Below, piece by piece: positions 51,061 through 54,206 of a DNA stretch of 54,206 bases (position 1 is the stretch's first letter; every line of letters begins with the position of its first letter). This DNA comes from Cyclobacteriaceae bacterium (GTDB lineage: Bacteria; Bacteroidota; Bacteroidia; Cytophagales; Cyclobacteriaceae): positions 1-54,206 of the forward strand of contig JANWWN010000016.1 of NCBI GenBank assembly GCA_025055435.1, in the 5' to 3' direction. The translations under genes and the position numbers were made by a program. The notes beneath the pieces are model-generated. The model worked only from the letters and a program-made list of their open reading frames with translations, did no database searches and was not told the DNA's origin.

Positions 51061-51725
51061 AAAAATATTTTCTCGTACTTTTTGTTCTTTTTTCCGCATC
51101 CGAATTACTTTCTTCGATTATCGACCTGCCGGTCCTGCATACATTTTCAAAACCGTTTATTGTTCCCACACTCATCGGTTATTATGTCTTTTCTCGAAAT
51201 GATAAGCCGCTATGTATTATTTTTCTCATTGCGCTTTTCTTCAGCTGGGCAGGGGATGTGCTGTTAATGTGGGATAAGTATTTTCTTATCGGGCTGCTGG
51301 CTTTTCTTATCAGTCATCTGGGCTACCTGATGACATGGCGTAAGCACAGTAATCCGGTAAATCATGAAGCCCTAACCGGTTTGCAGCGATTACGCATGGC
51401 TTTTCCGATCGTCTTGTACGGAACAGGTATGGTGGTAGTACTGCTTCCTGCACTGGATAAGATGAAGATTCCTGTCCTGCTATATGCAGCGGTACTAACC
51501 TGGATGGTGCTTCAGGCGCTTTTCCGGTATGGCCGCACCAACGTATCCAGTTTCAGGTATGTGCTGGCCGGTTCGGTGCTTTATATGTTGTCCGATTCCA
51601 TGCTGGCCTTCAATAGGTTTGTGCAGCCTGTAAGTCATGCAGCGTTCTGGATAATGCTAACCTACTCGGCTGCCCAGTTCCTGCTGGTAACCGGTGTTTT
51701 GCGACATGAACCTGAAACGGTTTAA
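51057..51725 (+). CDS. Lysoplasmalogenase/YhhN family membrane protein
   Basis: 222 residues, about eight membrane helices. FSKPFIVPTLIGYYV, LFFSWAGDVLLM and GSVLYMLSDSMLAFNRF match the TMEM86/YhhN family, which hydrolyses lysoplasmalogens in animals. Bacterial members are largely uncharacterised. Translation is coupled to the MFS gene by ATGA. It ends overlapping the convergent DUF2807 gene by 4 bp. Confidence 0.87.
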   Translation: MKKYFLVLFVLFSASELLSSIIDLPVLHTFSKPFIVPTLIGYYVFSRNDKPLCIIFLIALFFSWAGDVLLMWDKYFLIGLLAFLISHLGYLMTWRKHSNPVNHEALTGLQRLRMAFPIVLYGTGMVVVLLPALDKMKIPVLLYAAVLTWMVLQALFRYGRTNVSSFRYVLAGSVLYMLSDSMLAFNRFVQPVSHAAFWIMLTYSAAQFLLVTGVLRHEPETV

Positions 51726-52537
51726 CTGTTCAGCTTCCTGATTTTTCCGCTGCCACTGCTGTGCACATTCAATCGCGAAGGGTTACCGGTGTAGCGTACA
51801 TCACCGCTTCCGGATATGGTGGCATCCAGTTCATCGCTCACATTGATTTCAACCGATCCGGAACCGCTGATTCGCACTTTACATGATTTGGTTGCCAGTC
51901 CGGCAGCAAGTACTTTTCCTGATCCGGAAATTTGTGCCTCCACTTCGTTGGCGCTGCCCTGGGCCAGTGCATCACCGGAACCGGAAATATCGAATGTGGC
52001 CAGACCGGCAACGTCGGCCTGTAGATTAATTTTTCCCGAACCACTTACGCTGCTTTTTACATTTTTCAGATTTCCGCGCAGTGTAATATCGCCTGAGCCG
52101 CTTACATGGGCAGTAACATCTCCGGCATCGGCTTCAACCTTAAGCGAGCCCGAACCGCTGACTTTCAGATTGAGGTTATTGGCTTTAACCCGGGTCATCA
52201 CCAGCATCTCGCCCGAACCGCTAACATGCAGCGCGTTGATGTTTTTTGTGGTTATCCGGACGGTGATGTTCTTCACATCCCTCCCGTCCCATCTGAACCG
52301 CTTGTCTTTTGAACGCAAAGACAGTTTATCACCCTCCACTACGGCTTCGATTTCATCTAAAACATCGGCCGGGCCATCCAGCTCTACGGTGTAGGCATTA
52401 CCCTGGCGCACATAGGCTTTACCCGGTATGGAGAAGGAAATCTGGTTAAACGGTTGTACATCGGGAAGTTGTTTAGATTGGCCGTGAGATAAGGTCCAAC
52501 TAAAAATCAGAAAAAGCAGCGTGGCATTTCGTTTCAT
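51722..52537 (-). CDS. Head-GIN DUF2807 exported adhesin-like protein
   Basis: 271 residues with a signal peptide (LLFLIFSWTLSHGQ). The mature part is a right-handed beta-helix made of repeated S-G-S-G turns (HVSGSGEMLV, KVSGSGSLKVE, HVSGSGDITLRG, SVSGSGKINLQ and more, about ten). This is the DUF2807 family, thought to act at the cell surface. The role is unknown. Confidence 0.92.
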   Translation of the reverse strand: MKRNATLLFLIFSWTLSHGQSKQLPDVQPFNQISFSIPGKAYVRQGNAYTVELDGPADVLDEIEAVVEGDKLSLRSKDKRFRWDGRDVKNITVRITTKNINALHVSGSGEMLVMTRVKANNLNLKVSGSGSLKVEADAGDVTAHVSGSGDITLRGNLKNVKSSVSGSGKINLQADVAGLATFDISGSGDALAQGSANEVEAQISGSGKVLAAGLATKSCKVRISGSGSVEINVSDELDATISGSGDVRYTGNPSRLNVHSSGSGKIRKLNS

Positions 52538-52699
52538 GATATAAGGTAGTTGTTGATACGGTTAAGACTGAAAATCTTACCGGAAAGTTGCACGGGATTG
52601 CTTTTTATTTCGAGAGGATCAGATTTTTAGTGTTAGAACTTTACTACCAGCTGTTCTGAAAAGGGAAAAACTGCTGGAATTTTACATCTTTACGATTTT

Positions 52700-53920
52700 A
52701 TGGCTACACATCGCAAGCCCGCATTGGGTTTCATCTTCATCACTTTACTGATTGACGTTACCGGATGGGGTATCATTATTCCGGTAATACCGCATCTTAT
52801 TCAGGAGTTGTCCGGTGGCACGCTCAGCGATGCTTCGCGTTATGGCGGCTGGCTGGTTAGTACCTATTCGGTTATGCAGTTTATGTGTGCACCCTTGGTG
52901 GGGGCACTGAGTGATCGGTACGGGCGCCGGCCCGTTATCCTGGCATCGTTATTTGGTTTTGGTTTGGATTTTTTACTCATGGCCTTTGCGCCAACGCTGG
53001 CCTGGTTGTTTGTTGGGCGGATGATTTCCGGTATCATGGGCGCCAGCTTTACCACGGCCGGAGCTTATATTGCCGATGTAAGTCCGCCGGAAAAGCGGGC
53101 CCAGAACTTCGGGCTGATCGGGGCAGCTTTCGGGCTCGGATTTATCATTGGCCCGGTTCTGGGTGGTTTACTGGGCGGTATGGGCACACGCGTGCCGTTT
53201 ATGGTAACAGCGGGTTTGTGCTTTTTGAACTGGTTATACGGCTTTTTGATTTTGCCGGAATCGCTGAAGCCGGAAAACCGCAGGCCATTTAGCTGGAAGA
53301 GAGCTAATCCGGTAGGGACGTTGCGTAGTCTGATGCGATACCCAAAGCTTCGCGGACTGTTCTTTGCGTTGGCACTTTTGTACGTTGCCTCGCACGCTGT
53401 GCAGGGAAACTGGTCGTACTACACCATAGAAAAATTTGGCTGGACTGAAAGACAAATCGGTTTTTCGTTGGGCGTTGTGGGCATTTGCTTTGCGCTGGTG
53501 CAGGGTCTGTTGATTCGCAGTGTGATACCCTGGCTGGGACAACAGCGAAGCGTGTATGCTGGATTATTTTTGTATGCTATCGGTTTTACGATGTATGCCT
53601 TTGCCACGGAAGGGTGGATGATGTACGCCATTACTGCGGTGTACTGCCTGGGTGGTATAGCGGGTCCTGCGTTACAGGGATTGATGTCGAACACCGTACC
53701 TCCGGATGAACAGGGCGAGCTGCAGGGAGGATTTACCAGTATTGCAAGTCTTTCGGCCATAGTGGGTCCCTTCCTGATGAACAGTATTTTATTCGCCACC
53801 TTTACCCGGCACGATACATGGATTTACTTTCCGGGAGCGGCTATGTTGTGCGGAGGGGTGTTGAGCTTATGCAGTGCGCTACTTGCGCGGTTTGTTTTGA
53901 AAAGAAGCTCAGCCGGATAA
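52700..53920 (+). CDS. TetA-type MFS exporter
   Basis: 406 residues, twelve helices. [17 protein letters not shown], motif [14 protein letters not shown] and the helix-5 pattern [16 protein letters not shown] are features of the TetA (DHA1, TCR) antiporters. Many Bacteroidota encode such chromosomal genes without tetracycline resistance, so the substrate is uncertain. After the stop, a weak hairpin CCCTC/GAGGG (53935-53950) lacks a U-tract. The rest up to 54156 shows no gene. Confidence 0.9.
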   Translation: MATHRKPALGFIFITLLIDVTGWGIIIPVIPHLIQELSGGTLSDASRYGGWLVSTYSVMQFMCAPLVGALSDRYGRRPVILASLFGFGLDFLLMAFAPTLAWLFVGRMISGIMGASFTTAGAYIADVSPPEKRAQNFGLIGAAFGLGFIIGPVLGGLLGGMGTRVPFMVTAGLCFLNWLYGFLILPESLKPENRRPFSWKRANPVGTLRSLMRYPKLRGLFFALALLYVASHAVQGNWSYYTIEKFGWTERQIGFSLGVVGICFALVQGLLIRSVIPWLGQQRSVYAGLFLYAIGFTMYAFATEGWMMYAITAVYCLGGIAGPALQGLMSNTVPPDEQGELQGGFTSIASLSAIVGPFLMNSILFATFTRHDTWIYFPGAAMLCGGVLSLCSALLARFVLKRSSAG

Positions 53921-54156
53921 AAAAATTTCAGAATCCCTCTGCTTGGAGGGTCTGGGGCCAATGAATCAAAAATAATCCTACCCGCAGTATCCGGTAACTG
54001 GAAAAGGATTGGAAGGGTGTTTCGTTGAATAAATTTAACAAGATGCTTTATACATTGTGTATAATGTGAAATGTTAAATAGTGTAAATGAGGACTCCTTA
54101 CGGTTGAGAAATCAAGGTAGGGGATCATGATTTTTTTGAGATCAGGAGGGTATCAG

Positions 54157-54206
54157 ATGACGAAAGGAAATCACGACGCGCGCCTTGATTATTACAATAA
54201 ACAAAC
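54157..54206 (+). CDS. Possible start of a gene cut by the window end
   Basis: AGGAGG (54144-54149) stands 7 bp before ATG 54157. The frame stays open to the end (MTKGNHDARLDYYNKQ). Only 16 residues are visible and no family can be named. A strong Shine-Dalgarno is unusual for this organism type. Confidence 0.35.
   Translation, partial: MTKGNHDARLDYYNKQ

Overview
The window looks like the chromosome of a Bacteroidota member, most likely order Cytophagales. Supporting signs are the genes themselves (a DUF7935-type protein, a DUF2490 protein, a carboxypeptidase-regulatory-like protein, a head-GIN DUF2807 protein, a GT3-type glycogen synthase), promoters of the TAnnTTTG type, few Shine-Dalgarno sequences, and moderate GC content. 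There is no rRNA, CRISPR array, prophage or intact insertion sequence. About 57 protein genes and one tRNA are tightly packed; several convergent genes end within a few bases of each other.

Left part (1-14.4 kb): the start of a glycoside hydrolase family 3 gene runs off the left edge. It is followed by a small membrane protein, mutL and two tandem rhomboid proteases, then (minus strand) a VIT/CCC1 metal transporter, a carboxypeptidase-regulatory-like protein and rlmN. Next come a DUF1611 protein (DgcN-like) paired with an enolase-superfamily epimerase, which may handle D-glutamate or muropeptide dipeptides, then a DUF2490 protein, clpB and a eukaryote-like glycogen synthase.

Middle part (14.4-31.9 kb): a three-gene cluster encodes two exported WG-repeat proteins and an exported TPR-CHAT caspase-like protein; this is the most unusual unit here. 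It is followed by a secreted TPR protein, an unknown secreted protein, a degenerate 2H-phosphoesterase-like protein and an IscA/HesB protein. Then comes a coupled run of genes: DUF7935, an atypical SDR, dtd, a macrodomain and a VanX-like D-Ala-D-Ala dipeptidase. A DUF433/DUF5615 toxin-antitoxin pair sits just before a MazG-like gene and an amidohydrolase lipoprotein. comB and gcvT follow, then an AT-rich AbiE toxin-antitoxin pair next to tRNA-Pro(CGG).

Right part (31.9-54.2 kb): mostly housekeeping and membrane genes. These are a SET-domain methyltransferase with a lysine-rich tail, a large membrane TPR protein, gatC, plsC, an M24 peptidase, a thioesterase, a MATE pump, a NUDIX hydrolase, rnhB, a TANGO2-like protein, an ABC ATPase, a cobalamin adenosyltransferase, ilvE, a THUMP-domain RNA methyltransferase, prfB with its programmed +1 frameshift, two MFS transporters, a lysoplasmalogenase-like protein and a DUF2807 protein. 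Fine-scale signals include an intrinsic terminator inside the signal-peptide codons of the gene after ilvE, a 56-codon thioredoxin-like C-terminal fragment coupled to prfB, a tandem 22-bp repeat before prfB, and three TAnnTTTG boxes so close to ATG codons that the mRNAs may be leaderless.
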